The notes under the pieces are model-generated. The model was not told the origin of the DNA. It did no database searches and saw only the letters and a list, made by a program, of their open reading frames with translations. A stretch of 64,000 nt of DNA, taken from assembly GCA_030761205.1 (NCBI GenBank), contig JAULJL010000047.1, positions 2,425,501-2,489,500 of the forward strand. The letters are read 5' to 3'. Origin of the DNA: Fremontodendron californicum (taxonomy: Eukaryota > Streptophyta > Magnoliopsida > Malvales > Malvaceae). The first letter of the stretch is position 1; every line of letters starts with the position of its first letter. Positions 12,131 to 25,300 of the stretch are shown piece by piece. The position numbers and the translations under genes were made by a program.

Positions 12131-14946
12131 AAAAATAATAATCTTGCGGTCGCTAAATAACGTTTTGGGAAAAATAAAACATAAAAACACGGAGTCGCCA
12201 CCAATCTTTTTTAGTTTGGTGCGATTGGCCACCTATTAAAATATATCTTTGAAAAACAATTTTAAAATTAATTAAAATCTTTTAAAAAGACAATTTCAAA
12301 GTCCGCGATTGAAAATCAAAGAAAAATTATGACGGGTTCGACAATACAGTTACGTATGGGGAAGGTATTAGCACCCCCACGCCTGTTAATAAAATAGTAT
12401 CAATTAATCATATATTATCCTAGACCTCGATTTAATGGATTTGACATCGATATTTAAAATTAATTCTCTTTTTATTTCTTTTCCAAAACATGCTTATTAA
12501 TTTATTTATTTTTAAAAAAAAAATTGAAATGAAAGTGAATATAAATTTTTTTATCGAGAATACTCATTAAATATTCCCAATACTTTTGGTGGTATTTAAT
12601 AAGATCCTCCCACCTTGGGATATCTTAGGAATCATTACTATGACATCCTTCAAATTCCGTCGTCGTTAATTTTCATTCACCATTTTTTGATTTAAATGCA
12701 TATGATGCAAATATTTAAGTATGGGATGCACATGGATAAGCATATAGGACATGTGATTAAATACATAATCATCCAAATAAACATACAAAGCATATCGTTT
12801 GCAAACACGAGCATGACAAAATATCAAGCACGTACATATTCATTTTATTTATTTATTTATTATTTTCATCTTCGAAACGAACACGAATTTTTCGTATTGA
12901 GAATATCACCAAATACTCTCAGTATTTGTGGTGATATTTAACGAAATTCTCTCACCTCAGGATATCATAGGAATCATTACCATGACATCCTTCAAATTAA
13001 GTCGTCGAAAATCCGTAATCATTTTTACGATGTATTTATGGTCATGAGCAAATATAGCACATGTATTCCAATTCAAAATAATACAATCTTATACATACGG
13101 TATGCTAAAACGAAACAAGGTAAAACGAACAAAATCAAAATGTGTTTCTTTCTTAAAAAATGATGCGATTTTTGAAAGAGAGCCCAAAGTGGCCAAAGTA
13201 TCTTAGTGTGGAAATCCAAGTTTTTGCTCGTTTTTTAAGTATGTTTTACCTACCCATGACCCGATTTTCTTTTTTAAAAAAATTAACTTTAAAAGACCAT
13301 GAAAACAACTTCTAAACAGTACCTAAGGGTTTCAGTCAGCCCCTTCCTCTTTGTGTAAAAAATCGAAATCTTTGCTAGTTTTAGAGCTTGTTTTGACTTC
13401 AAAATCCCGCTTTTACTAAACTATTTTTTAAACCCTTAAAAGAATTCAAAAAAATATGAAATTTTAATCATGGACTCATCTAAAGGTATATGAAATGAGG
13501 CTGAAACAGTTTTTTATTTGGACAAGAAATGCATAGACTCAAGTGGCCCCAAATTAGCATATCCCACTAAAACCAGTTTTGCTAAGACTATTTTTTTAAA
13601 CTCTTAAGGAAAGCTCAAAAAAATCTGAAACTTTAACCATAGACTCACTAAGGGTATATTAAATGAGGTTAAAACAATTTTTTATTTGGACAGAAAATGC
13701 ATAGGAAAAATATTGTCCGAAATCAGCAACTCCAACTTTTAAACATTGCTTTTTCCAATTAGTTTGAAATCAAGATTTTGGCTATAGACCATTGGTTGAT
13801 CTTAACCAAAATCATGCTAGAAATGGTTTGAAAACATGATTTACAGCAAGCAAAAATGATTGGCTCAAAGTTAGCCTCTTAGACGAAAATTCGACTTAGC
13901 CATCACTTAGTAGAAACCAAGATCATTAAGATCATAACCATTCTTTTCAAAGATAAAATAAATATATAACAAAGAGAATGCTCCACAATCAACTGACACT
14001 ATGAAGGTATGCACATGAAGATGACAATATATAAGCAAAAAAACATAGATAAACAACAAGAACAAAGGTTGGCTCAAGGTTGGCTGCTTGGATGTTAATC
14101 CGGCCTAACCATCACTTGGAGGAAACCAAGATCATCAAGCTTATAACCTTAACATTTCATAAGAAAACAAGGAGAAATGGAATCAAATAAACCAATAGAC
14201 TAACAAGTATTATATATCAAAGATGAAGCATGAAACAACAAAGAAAATATCACCAAAAATCATACCAAGTTTCGGCCACTTTGAAAGAAAGGAAAAAAAT
14301 TTGTGAAAACTTTGTTTTCTTGAAAAAGAAAAAAGAAGAAGAAGAACCCATTGGAAAACCTTTTTGAAACTTTTGTTTTGAAGACAAGGAAATGAAAATC
14401 ATACATAAAAGAAGAAGAGAACATCAAATGAATGAAGAAACAATAAACAAGCCAAGAAAAAGAAGCTACCTAGGTAAGCTTCACCAAAGACCTCTCCACC
14501 TTCTCCTCCTTTCTCCTTTTTCTCTATTTTTTTCTTCCATTGCTGCTGTGTTTGCTGCCTTACTGCCCAAAAAGAATATGAATTTCCAGCTCTCTTTTAG
14601 TGTTTAGCCGAATACCATGGATTTCCCACCAACTTTTTGTTCACTTCACTTCCATTTGGTTTTATCACTTCAATGTTCAAAATTGACTTCAAAAATATCA
14701 AGATTACTTCTTTAACACCTAAATTTCCTTTTTAATCTTGATTCTTCAAAGTTGACTTTTTGGCCGTTGATTTTGACTTTTGGTCAACTTTGACTTTCTA
14801 ATCCGAAGTGTCAAAAATGGCATGCCCACTTCACCGAACCAAAATGTTAAGTTGATAGGCCATGAAGAAGAGATAAGCTTAGAAAAAATCTAAATTGAAG
14901 AAAAACTTACCTTGTTTAGGGGTCTGGACAATATTAGGTGTCTGCA
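12131..14946 (-). repeat. Ogre/Tat-like LTR segment, longer copy B
   Basis: On the minus strand this begins TGCAGACACCTAATATTG (ending at plus position 14946), a start I associate with Ogre-type LTRs. It runs to about 12204, next to TGGTGGCGACTCCG (12203 down to 12190), a possible tRNA-Arg-type primer site. The interior has two related blocks near 13850-13950 and 14060-14150 (GGCTCAAgGTTgGC..., CCATCACTT, AACCAAGATCATcAAG). A 71-codon frame at 14392-14607 within it looks incidental. No gag or pol is attached. The arrangement fits recombination between LTRs. Confidence 0.55.
12190..12203 (-). promoter_or_regulatory. Possible LTR primer binding site (tRNA-Arg type)
   Basis: The minus strand reads TGGTGGCGACTCCG. 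The equivalent position in copy A is 10397-10410 with two changes. I recall Ogre-type elements using tRNA-Arg; this was not verified here. Confidence 0.4.
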
Positions 14947-15119
14947 CTGGTAATGGAATCCATAGACTCCACAAACATTTCTTTCCATACGCCATTTGTC
15001 TTTTTAAAAAAGTACTCTACTGTTGTTAACCACAAACTCTTGTTATTTCGTTTTCTCATTGTGACTTATTGCAAGGAGATCAAAAGAAAGCATAGGAAAA
15101 AATAAAAGAAAATCAATGA
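14947..15119. other. Spacer between LTR and broken WD40 gene
   Basis: This stretch contains no recognisable gene. It may include remains of the leader of the broken WD40 gene that follows. Confidence 0.5.
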
Positions 15120-16235
15120 GATCAGGAGGAAAAACCAGCAGCTCGTTGTGAGTGGGATTTTTCTCTCTCCACTGTCATCTCATCTAGTGCCAACTGGGCC
15201 ATCTCTGACGCTCTAGGCATCATCGAATTCAACCCTTCTAATAATGTCTAGCAACATAAGGAATTGGAAGAAAGATTAAGATTTACACTTTGAATTCTTT
15301 GTTGCCACAAGGCAACATCCAATTCCAAGGTGAGCAAAATATTGATTTTCTAGACCATGTTAATGCATGTAGCTATTACATCTGTACCCTAGCTAAGCTT
15401 AGTAGCCTTAGATGGAAACCCGAGTCCGGAGGCCACCTTCGAGAGACTATGACGGGGTGGTTTTGGAATATGATCTAGAGAGAAAGCTGCCAATCTTCGA
15501 AAGGGATGAGCATGGTGGGAGATGGGTTTGGAGTAGACTTGGAAATTTGTGTATCTATGTAGTGTTCGTGTATTTTGTCGTGTCATAATCATGTTTAAGG
15601 TATTTTATATTTATATAAATTTTGATATGTTAATAATTCATATTATATAGATTTTGAGACATTCGTGTATTCGTATCGTGTTAGTGTTATTTTTTTCGTG
15701 TCGTGTTTTTTGCGTGTTTTAGTTAATTTTTCGTGTCGTATCCAATATTATCAGGTCTAGTTTGGAGCATGGACTATTTGCATTGGGATTTGTTTGTCGG
15801 GGCATCTGTCTCAGACGATGGCACCATGCAAAAATGGGACCCACGTTGTGGCCAAGGAGAGGGATGTGTGGCTAAGGTGCAGCCTGCGATGGCACCTAGC
15901 TTGGTTAATTGCGTTGTGTCCAACCCCTTCGGTGACACATTGATAGATGCCGGATGCATTGACGGAAGGCGTATGCCTATGATATACGAAAAATATTGGA
16001 CCCATTACATGTGTTTGACGGACATACAAAAACTGTAACATACGTTAGATTTCTTGATGCCCAAACAATGGTTTCAGCCGAAATAGATGAGTGTTTAAAC
16101 CTATGGAATATCAGTGATTCTCGTTTAATTGGAACGTACAAAGGGCACGTGAATAGTCGAAGCTTTGTTGGGTTGTCTGTTTGGAGGCATTGTGGGTTGC
16201 TTGGATGTGGATTAGAAAATAAGCATAGTACTTGA
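15120..16235 (+). pseudogene. Broken WD40 gene of the RUP1/RUP2 (UV-B response) type
   Basis: Translations in shifting frames match a RUP-type protein in order: CEWDFSLSTVISS near 15147; GRKIKIY and NSLLPQGN near 15258-15312; YICTLAKLSSLRWKP near 15378; DYDGVVLEYDLERKLPIFERDEHGG near 15447-15515; then, after an inserted MITE (15534-15759), MDYLHWDLFVGASVSDDGTM and DPRCGQGEGCVAKVQP (15770-15890); finally DPLHVFDGHTKTVTYVRFLD and LWNISDSRLIGTYKGHV (15996-16150). RUP proteins are seven-bladed propellers that restrain UVR8 signalling in the nucleus. This copy has an in-frame stop near 15247, frameshifts near 15440 and 15980, the MITE insertion, and no last propeller part. Family genes are usually intronless, so I cannot tell a retrocopy from a direct duplicate. 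The functional parent is not in the window. Confidence 0.8.
15534..15759 (+). mobile_element. hAT-like MITE inserted in the RUP-type pseudogene
   Basis: A 226-bp non-coding element with ends TAGACTTGG and ...CAGGTCTA (inverted repeat TAGACCTGA-like). It is flanked by a perfect 8-bp target duplication, GTTTGGAG at 15526-15533 and 15760-15767. The host reading frame continues across the site if one duplication is ignored. An 8-bp duplication and short TIRs fit the hAT superfamily. The same family occurs at 9696, 28429 (split), 38834, 41460 and 44332. Confidence 0.88.
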
Positions 16236-17185
16236 CACAGAAAAGAATAGAGGACAAAGGAAAGGAAGACAAAAAGATAAGTATATGTTTTTGGTTTAGT
16301 TTGAGATCTGCTGACTAAAAGCTATTACATGAAAGTAGAGCTACTTTGATCTGGAATCTCTGGCACTCAACCATGCGTATTCTTGAGCCTAGAATCCTTA
16401 CTCTCCCCTGTTAAGAAATCAATTTCATGTTTCAGTGAGGTGATGTAAACTTGTAATAATTTGTTAGCCAAAACCATATAGAAAAAAATTCATGACAAGT
16501 TCTTGCTTTTTTCTTGTTAACTCCTCTTCCCCCTTTTCTTATGTCAGTTCATAATGCCATTTATAAGATTACAAACAAAATTCGTACCGCACAAACATCA
16601 AAGTAACTTCTAATGGAAAAAAGAAAAGATAACTTTAAATTGATGAAATCTAGTTGATTTCCATATGTAATGAACCTAAACAAAAATAGCAAAATGTAAG
16701 TGAATGCCAAACTACTAGAAGTTGTAAATTTCATTAGCTTTTGTTAGTAATATGTTTTAGCTAAAAAGGCATAGTAAATAGGTATCATCAACTTTCATTT
16801 GTTAAGCCTAAAAAAGGTAATATATTCATCTCGAGGCAAGAATCTATTGTAAAGACAGTAAGAAAGCTTCCTATAGTGACCGAGTGGTTCTTCATTACTT
16901 TCAATCCATCCCATAATAAAATAGTTGATTCCTAAAAAAATTCAAAAGCCATTAATAAATAGACATAATAAAGACAATTCATAGAGGCAATAGCTATAAA
17001 AAAAATTATATATTAACATACCTTAAGATGCATTGAAAATTAAGGTTCAGTGACATTAATAATGTGAGAAGTTGAGATTGAATTGAATTCACTACTAAAA
17101 TAAGCAAAAAACCACATAAATATAAAGGTATATTTTTTTAGAGATAAAGAAGTATAGAACAATATGAAAAAATTTACATAAATTT
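16236..17185. other. Gene-free AT-rich stretch
   Basis: I see no supported gene, repeat or structured element between the two pseudogenes. Confidence 0.5.
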
Positions 17186-19461
17186 TGGTTACTTACTTTG
17201 ACTGTTGACGCCTACCACAAGTACGCTTTGTATGACCTTTGCGGTTACAAGATGAACAAGTCTTGCTCTTTTTACTACTTTCCTCAACACTATCTTTTTT
17301 TTTAATGAAGGAAAATGTCCTTTGGTGAAAATATGTACAGGATCTCGTAAAGTCATACCATCACACAAAACATTAACATTATCATTTTTAATTGTTAAGG
17401 AATTAGCAATAGAAGTTAACTTTCTAGCTTCATCAACTTTAGCATTAACAATGATTAAATTATCAAGTTCTTCACACAAGTTTTTGATACCATGAATTGC
17501 ATGATTATAATGCTTACTTTATTTTGTTGTTTTTTCATAAAGTTCAAGAGAGTGTAACATAATATTGTTGAACCACAAAATAGATGACTCACTGACCTTA
17601 TCAACAAGTGCATTATGTAAGATTTCTGGAGTAGTATTTTTCTTGGTATCTCTTATCCATCTATGTAAGATATAATGAGAAGGCAATGGAATACCTTTTT
17701 TTTTTATGAAAATTGCCAAAACATGTCGACAAAAATGGCCCATGAATTCAAATTTGTGACAATTACATGCACCATGAACCTTTAAGTGATACATCAAAAG
17801 TTATCATGTATATCGACTTTTTCCTATTAATCCCATGCACCTTGTGTACTTTGAACTATCACTGACCTTAACTCAACCAACAACATATTTTTGAGAATGA
17901 ATCAACTCATCCCAAAACATTCTATATAACTTTCGAGTGTATATGAGAGAGGCCCCAGCTTCCATAGGATACAATGTCTTCAAAACGGGCTTTGAGTTCA
18001 TAGTCTTGTAAAAAATTTCTCGTTTTTTGTTATATCGACCATCTAGGGCTTCTTCAAATTTCAAAACAAACTTACTTATCGAAGTACTGGCATTAACATA
18101 ATCCTTGAAAATTTTATTCAAGCTTTCACTTTTTTGAGTTGTTGATATTCCACCACAAAATGTGTTACGTAAAAAACCTGGTACCCATTTCTCACGAATA
18201 GAGTAAATTTTGTCCAGCCATGAAATACCTTGTAAATTATACGTCAAAATAACTCTCATCCAAGCATCTTCAAACTCATCAGGTGTGATTGCGTTGTGAA
18301 TGTAATTGTTAAACTCTTTCTTAAAATCAACATTCTGATGGTAAACATGACTCAAAGTTTCATGAAATTTCTTCTCGATATGCCACACACAAAAATGATG
18401 ATTGGTATTAGGCAGAACTTTTGCAGTTGCATTCGTAATTGCAGCATCTTGATTTGTGATGATTGTTGTTGGAGGGCATCCATACATAGCTTCATGCCAA
18501 GTCCTCAATAACCAAATGGATGTTTCTTCAGTTTCATCCCATAACAAAGCACATCCAAATAAAGTAGATTGAAAATGATGATTTACACCGGCAAAAAGAA
18601 CAAAATGCATCTTATACTTGTTTGTTAAATAAATGGGATCAAATGCTACCACATCACCAAAATGTTTATAAGCTATTCTAGATCTTGCATCTGCCCAAAA
18701 ACAATTTGCAAGGCAACCATCAATATTAGTTTGAATAGCATAGAAAAAACCTGGATTTTTTTCTTGACAATCATGAAAATAATCTAACATTATTTGAGCA
18801 TCTCCTTTCTCCAATTGCTTCTACCTTCTAGGACTTAATAATTAAAAACATCATGCTCAGTCATATTAAGATTACCAAGCCATCAGATTCATGAGATAAA
18901 ACAAAAACTATCTTACTTGGACGAATACCAGACTTATCAAGAACATCCATGAGATCTTTTTAAACTTTTGTCTGTATTTTATGTGAGTGAATAAATTGTG
19001 TGCTCTTTGGTGAAGCTAGCACATGGTTATGCTCTGCATGAAATCGATAAATAACCTACTTTTCTTCTTCTTTCTTGGATACTAGAAGCATTGCCTTAAA
19101 ACCTTCTCTTGTCTCATCTGATACTGCATAAACTCTATCTTCTCTCTTCAAGTGTTTTTTTTTTTTGCCCTCACACCTTTTGAACAAATAAATTCTCGAT
19201 CAATCATTGCTTTATTAGTTCTTGATATAAAAATGCGATTTTTACGTGTGCCAAAACCTTTGGATATCGCGTACTTGTTATAATATTGTTGTGCATCATC
19301 TGATGACTCAAATTCCATGCCAACATATGTTCTAGTAAAGCCTCAACCATTGATTCTTCAATAGCATGTTTTTTTGCATCTTCATCTCTAAGGACCTGAT
19401 CTTCTTCAACTTTTTTTATTTTCATCAAATCAATGTGATCTTGTACGAATATGTTCTCCAT
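17186..19461 (-). pseudogene. Broken FAR1-related (FRS) gene with MULE transposase and SWIM domains
   Basis: Read on the minus strand: an N-terminal piece (19461-19204) with the decayed FAR1 DNA-binding region; a degenerate stretch with stops (19200-18815) that still shows KREDRVYAVSDETREG and YRFHAEHNHVLASPKS; a 313-codon open block (18814-17873) spanning the MULE-type DDE domain (FDPIYLTNKYKMHFVLFAGV, HHFCVWHIEKKF); a SWIM zinc finger (CNCHKFEFMGHFCRHV, about 17770-17710); and a C-terminal piece (17479-17189). FAR1/FRS proteins are domesticated Mutator-like transposases, some acting in far-red light signalling. The second catalytic-type aspartate reads Asn (IITNQDAAI, family ITDQDAAI), and there are several stops and frame changes. 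A relic FRS gene or a MULE transposase are both possible; I saw no terminal repeats. Confidence 0.8.
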
Positions 19462-20950
19462 TTCAATTCTTAAAAATAAAGAAAAAAACTATTTAAATCC
19501 AATGTCAAGGAGATAAAAAAAAAGTTAAAATCTTTGCTTCTTCTTTTTTCCTAACTTCTTGATTATCTTCAATAAACATAAGAAACTCAAGCCAAGTATT
19601 TTTATTTTATTTTATCATATTTATATAATTTCTTCATTTTAAAAAATTTTAACTAGAGAATCCATTGATTTGTCAATTCATTAGCAACTTAAAAAATTAT
19701 TATACTATCTTGATGTGAAGGTTAGATATATTAATTTTACGCTAGTTAGTTTTTAAAATTTTGCACAAAATCTTTGTATTGCACTATTGCTTCAATTTTA
19801 TAAATTATGTACCGGTAAACATATATATCTAACTAAATAATATTAAGTTTTCCATATATTGAATACAAAAATATAAGGTTTTGATCATGTCTTTTTATTT
19901 TAATTACTAGAAAACAATAAGTTGTTTAATCAATTTAAGAAAAGTTGTAGATGATTATAATTATAATTAAATCTCGAATAAAGGAAATAGGGAGAAAATG
20001 GATTTTAGTAAAAAAATTAACAAGCATACATTGAATCAATAAAAGAAAAAAAAGATGATTACCTATTGCGAGAGAGGGAGAGAGAAGAGTTTGGTTCTTA
20101 CAGGGGTTTTTGATAAGGAAAAAAAGTATAAAAGAAAAGAAGTGATTGAAAGAGAGAAAAAGAAAGATGGTGGGGTAATCAAAATAAACTGGGATTTTGA
20201 GTTTAACTCTGATGGAATGAACAAAGTGTGTAGATTTTATTTTTATTTTTAGTGAGAAAATGAAATAAGAAGAGTTTGTGGTTAACAACAGTAGAGTATT
20301 TGAAGTTAATAGTGGTTTTTTTTTAAAAGACAGATGGCGCATGAAGAGATATGTTTGTGGAGCCTGGACAGTGTACAAGATAATATATATATATATATAT
20401 ATATATATGAAAATGGGATCATTTTAATATAAACTAAAATGTTTCCCCCTTTCATTAGGGATTTGAATTTTTTATATAATTTAATTATATTACATAGTAA
20501 ATTTTTATTTAAATATTAAAATAATTTTATTTTTTAATATAAAAAATAAATCTTTTTAAATTACACCTTCCTCACAAATAAAAAATTTATTACTAAATCA
20601 ATTTTAAATAAAAAACGTAAAACTATAAAATTTAACTTTTTTATAAAATTAAGTGACAGATTCATCAAAAAATAAAACTTAAGTCAATTTTTTTTCTAAT
20701 CAAATTTCACTTTCTTCGATTGTGGCAGTTCAAACCGGCCAATTACTCATGCAAGTACTTTTTTCTCAAAAGATAAAAAATAATTGCAAGATCTTATTTT
20801 CACATAATTTTTTTCTATTCCTTATTAATAATTAATAATTATAATAATAGTAGATAGTAAATATTTTTAGTTAATTGATTCATTTTGTAATTCTTCCAAT
20901 ATTTTTGGTTTATTAGTTAATTTTGTAATTCTTCCAAAAAAAAATTGGTC
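19462..20950. other. AT-rich stretch, no gene
   Basis: Open frames here, such as 19935-20378 minus, are low-complexity. A (TA)n run lies at 20382-20408. Nothing else is recognised. Confidence 0.55.
20382..20408. repeat. (AT)n microsatellite
   Basis: Simple AT dinucleotide run. Confidence 0.95.
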
Positions 20951-20959
20951 ACAAATAGG

Positions 20960-21706
20960 GATAGCAGCGGATCGGTTATCTGTAATTTTTTAAATATTCG
21001 AATTCGTTTAATTTATCCAAAATTCGAATTTGTTTATTATCCATTTACTCTCCAAATCTGCATCTGATTCAAAGAGCAACATTCGTAGGATATTCAAATC
21101 TGTTAAATATTCGAATTTATTAAATTATTTTTTTTAAAAATAAAAATATAAAATATAAAATTAAATAATAACTAAATATGTAAATGGAGCGGATAATGAA
21201 TTCGGATATCCGAATCAAAATTAAAACAGATTCAAATAACAGATATCCAAGAGTTCATATTCTAATCCACTACGTATAATAAATTCTATATCCGAGTCCA
21301 AAAATTATCCGAATCTATAATATCCAAATCCGAAAAAAGGATCGAATCACAAAAGTAAAAAATAAATTATTTCCTTAATAACAATTATTTATTATAATAA
21401 CTATAAATTATAAATATTTTTAATTGATTCAGTTGTCGCTGTAAATATGTAAATTGAGCAGATAACGGACTCAGATATCCGACCCTATCCGAACTAAAAT
21501 TAAAACGGATTCGGATAACAAATATCCAATAGTTCATATCCGAATTCGCTGCAGATAGTAAATTTAATATTCGAAATTATCCGAATCATAATATCCGAAT
21601 CCAAAAAAAAAAACGGAACAAATCACAAAAACTAAAAAATAAATTATTTTCATATTAATAATTATTTTTTATAATAACTATAAAATATAAATATTTTTAA
21701 TTGGTC
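20960..21706. repeat. Direct repeats rich in TATCCGAATCC motifs
   Basis: Two neighbouring segments, about 21180-21433 and 21453-21706, are similar along their length and offset by about 273 bp. Each contains GATATCCGA, AAAACGGATTCGGATAAC-like text, TTATCCGAATC and a shared tail AAATATTTTTAATTG. A third, weaker relative starts near 20820. The motif is common in plant intergenic DNA. I cannot assign a class. Confidence 0.6.
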
Positions 21707-21807
21707 AACACGTTTTGTAATTTACTTAACAAACTAAAAATACTGTCACTATCTACCCTTGCTACAGTACCTCATGGGATTCTTTAATATATAAGTATAG
21801 ATTTAAT

Positions 21808-22345
21808 GGGTTAATGAGCAAATTTACCATAATATTATAGGTGAATATTGAAATTTATCATCATACTTTATGTTGATTGATATTTGTCATTTTACTTTTG
21901 AGAGTAGAGCAAATTTGTCACTACACTTTTATTTGATTGAATTTTACCACTAAATTTTGATTTTTGATTTAATTTTGCTACTCAACTTTGATTTTAAAAT
22001 ATTTGAAAATAAAATTAATTTATAAAAAAATATTAAAAATTAAAAAGTTAACATAAAATTTTTATTTTATAAAAAAACTAAAGCTTAAACTTTTTTGATC
22101 ATTCTTTATTATTTAATTTATTAAACCTTAATTATTAAAATAAAATATTTGAAAAAAAATTTATTAAATTTTGTCTTAAAATCTTCCAAAATAAAAGTAG
22201 AGTGACAAAATTCAATATTGATTTAAAGTATAGTGCCAATTTTGGATTTAATCCCAAAAATATAATGGTAAATATCAATCAAAATAAAATATATTGACAA
22301 AATTTCAATATCCACTTATAGTATGTGACAAATTTATCCCTTAAT
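21808..22345. mobile_element. Foldback/MITE-like element with ~150-bp inverted arms
   Basis: The left arm (about 21808-21960: AGCAAATTTACCATAATATT then GTGAATATTGAAATTT and TTGATTGATATTTG) is matched in inverted orientation by the right arm (about 22195-22345). The centre is AT-rich. No coding sequence is present, and I could not fix a target duplication. Confidence 0.6.
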
Positions 22346-25300
22346 CTTTTATTATTCAAAATCATGGTTAATCGTTCAAATCCAAAAAAGTAATCTAGAA
22401 GTTTTGATAAAAATCTAAAGTCCATTAAGTGGGCTTGAACAAATTATTGAGGCCCGATTAAGATTTGGACCACGCCTCAGGTAAAAGATTAAGGTCCAAT
22501 TGACATATAAAATATTATATTTATTCTATTTATAATGTGTTTGATTGAATTTGATATCACGAATCCAATACATCAATTTTATTTACGAAAATATAAAAAA
22601 TCAAATATAATCATAATATTAAAAATAAAATAAGATATCTATTTTTTAAAATTTTTATATACATCTATTTTTTAATAAAAGAAATTATCTATCATATATA
22701 TATATAATATAATATAACAAGGTACATACATACTGGATAAATATTTGCTGACATAGACGCTTACGTGGACATCCTTTCTTAATGACACATAGGACAAATT
22801 TAAATTTAATTATTATTATATTTAATTTTAAAATTAATAAAATTCAAAAAAATATTTATCCAAAATTTTCATTTTTATATTTAACTAATATTATCTACTT
22901 AATTTTCAAATATTTATTCAAATATTTTAATTTTTATATTTTAAAATAATTATTTATTCATTCAATCTTCAAATATTTATCCAAATTTTTTATTTTTTTT
23001 TTTAAATCTACCAAAAATTAAAAAATTTGAATTCAAACATATCAAATTCAGAATTTATCTTCTTCTTTCGAATTTAACCAATTTCCAAGAATATATATGC
23101 ATAATAAATTTTGAATTATTAAGTGGATTTATCCTTTTATTTATTATTCATTTTAAAATTTTACTTTCTTTTGATAATTACTCATATATTTGACTTAAAT
23201 CGAAAAGTAACACAAAATCTTGATTTTGTTATACCTTATTCTTTTTGTCCTCCCTTTTCTTTTTCTTTTTCACTTTCACCGTTCTTTTTTCTGCCTCTTT
23301 TCTTTCCTTCTTAATTAAACAACATTTTTTTTTTATTTAAAAAAAGTGATTTTTTTTCTTTGATAATTGAACAAAGTGGAAAACAAATAAAACGGAGAGA
23401 AGCAAAGCTCAAAGTGGAAGTTGAACATAGCCATCATACACCCAGAACTTAGCATAAGTAATTTTAGTATTTACCCTTTTTCTCCACTAATTTCCTTTTT
23501 ATTATTATTTTTAAAACTTTAATTGTTTGTCTTAGTTCAGTTATTAATTTTCATGTTTATAAAAAAAAAAAAAAAAGACTTTGAGCTAATATTATTACTG
23601 GTATTTGCTTAGTTGCTGAGAAAATTGTAGAATTCGACAGAAAATATGGAAAAGATAGAATTTTTAGGTTTTTTTTGGTGGATAATTAGGTTTCAAAATT
23701 TTAGTTTTGAGTAGAGGAAAGTTTAATCTTATATTTGAATTCAAAGATTGAGATTATTAAGTTCCATAGCACGTAGGTATCATATAATTTTTGTTCCAAA
23801 TTAAAAAAGGATAAATTTTTATGCTATTACTCATATGTTTTGATTTAAAGATAGAGTTAAAAGATTGACTGTTGAATGTTGATATGGTTGGTGAATTAGC
23901 ATTTCGCACAATGTTCATATTTTCATAGCTCATCAATATTGGACTACTTTTTAATATTTTTTAGGTGCACTCATTAATATTTGATTATTTGTATTGAAAA
24001 TTAATTATAATTTAATTAATTTTATTGAAAATGAATTCTTTTGAAAATGAATATTTGATAGTATTTACTTTTGGGCATCTATGAATGTTGTTTTGAAAAA
24101 GAGATATAATTTAAACTTCATATTTTCAAGAGTTTTAGTCTTTTAGGACATCTATACACCCTATTTGTCATCCAATAAGTATATAAATGGTATGTTGTTA
24201 CATAATAATAATCATTATTATTATTATTATACACTTATCCAAAAAAAATTTATTATTATTATTATTAATAATTTTCAATTTGCAATTTTTTTTTTTAATA
24301 CTGTTATTTCTATGTTTTGTTTCTTATATATATGATTGTTATCTAATAATTATCCTAATTTTAAATTCCAGTTTGATCTTAAAGCTAAAAAGAATTTATT
24401 AAAAAAAATATATAAGATGCATTTTATATTCTTTTATCACTTAAACTATCCTTTTTAAAACTAATCCGCGGATCAATTTTTTTTTATTTAAAACATATAG
24501 CTATCCCACCTTTTCATCATTCCTTGAAGTCTTTTTAAATTATTTTAAATATAAATTTTAAACTATTTAAAAATATACATTGGTTATAAATATTAAAAAT
24601 CCAATTATCTATCTCTTATTAATGATTTGAAATTTTTAATCAACAATACAAAAGAATTTTTTTCACCTTTTTTAAGTCTCCTTTTAATTTAACTTGAAAT
24701 TACTACTTCGTTTTATCTATTTAAAATACATTAGACTCGGGAAGTTATGAGATTTTTATTTTAATATGCACAATAACAATAATTACAACGTGATACTATG
24801 GTAAAAAGCACTTAAAAACTTAGTTCATCTGTAGTTACTAAATTTAATTAAAAATAATGACTTTCGAAAAATAATTTGGTAAGCAAATTAAAAGGTTAAT
24901 ACGAATGAATGACTTTGGAAATATTAAAAAGTATATATACCTTTGAAGAAATTTAAAAAGTTTGTAATTTAATACTCTTTAATGGTGTTTTTTTAGATTT
25001 TGGATGACAATATTGTGTTATAAATTTTTTGTTTTTGTTTTTGTTTTGATACTATTGTCTAATGTTACAATTAAAATCTATTTTTTTCTACCTTTTCAAG
25101 ATCACAAGTTTGCATGAAACGTTAAGTTCAAAATATATACCTAATAAACATATATAGAATTTTGAGAAGATGCATAATTGCTCAAAATTAAGATATTGCT
25201 AAAACTCCTAAATATATATATATTACCCAATTAAGTTAGCACACATATTATTTTCAATTAATTTTTTAACGTATATTTATTAATTTTTTCAAATTATGTC

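Noticed and set aside
14392..14607. 71-codon frame with a basic N-terminus
   Set aside because: It lies within the Ogre/Tat-like LTR copy and matches no known domain.
17873..18814. Active Mutator transposase gene
   Set aside because: Flanking parts have stops and frame changes, a catalytic-type Asp reads Asn, and no terminal inverted repeats were seen.
19935..20378. 147-codon minus-strand frame
   Set aside because: Hydrophobic low-complexity translation of AT-rich DNA next to a microsatellite; no signal or domain beyond composition.
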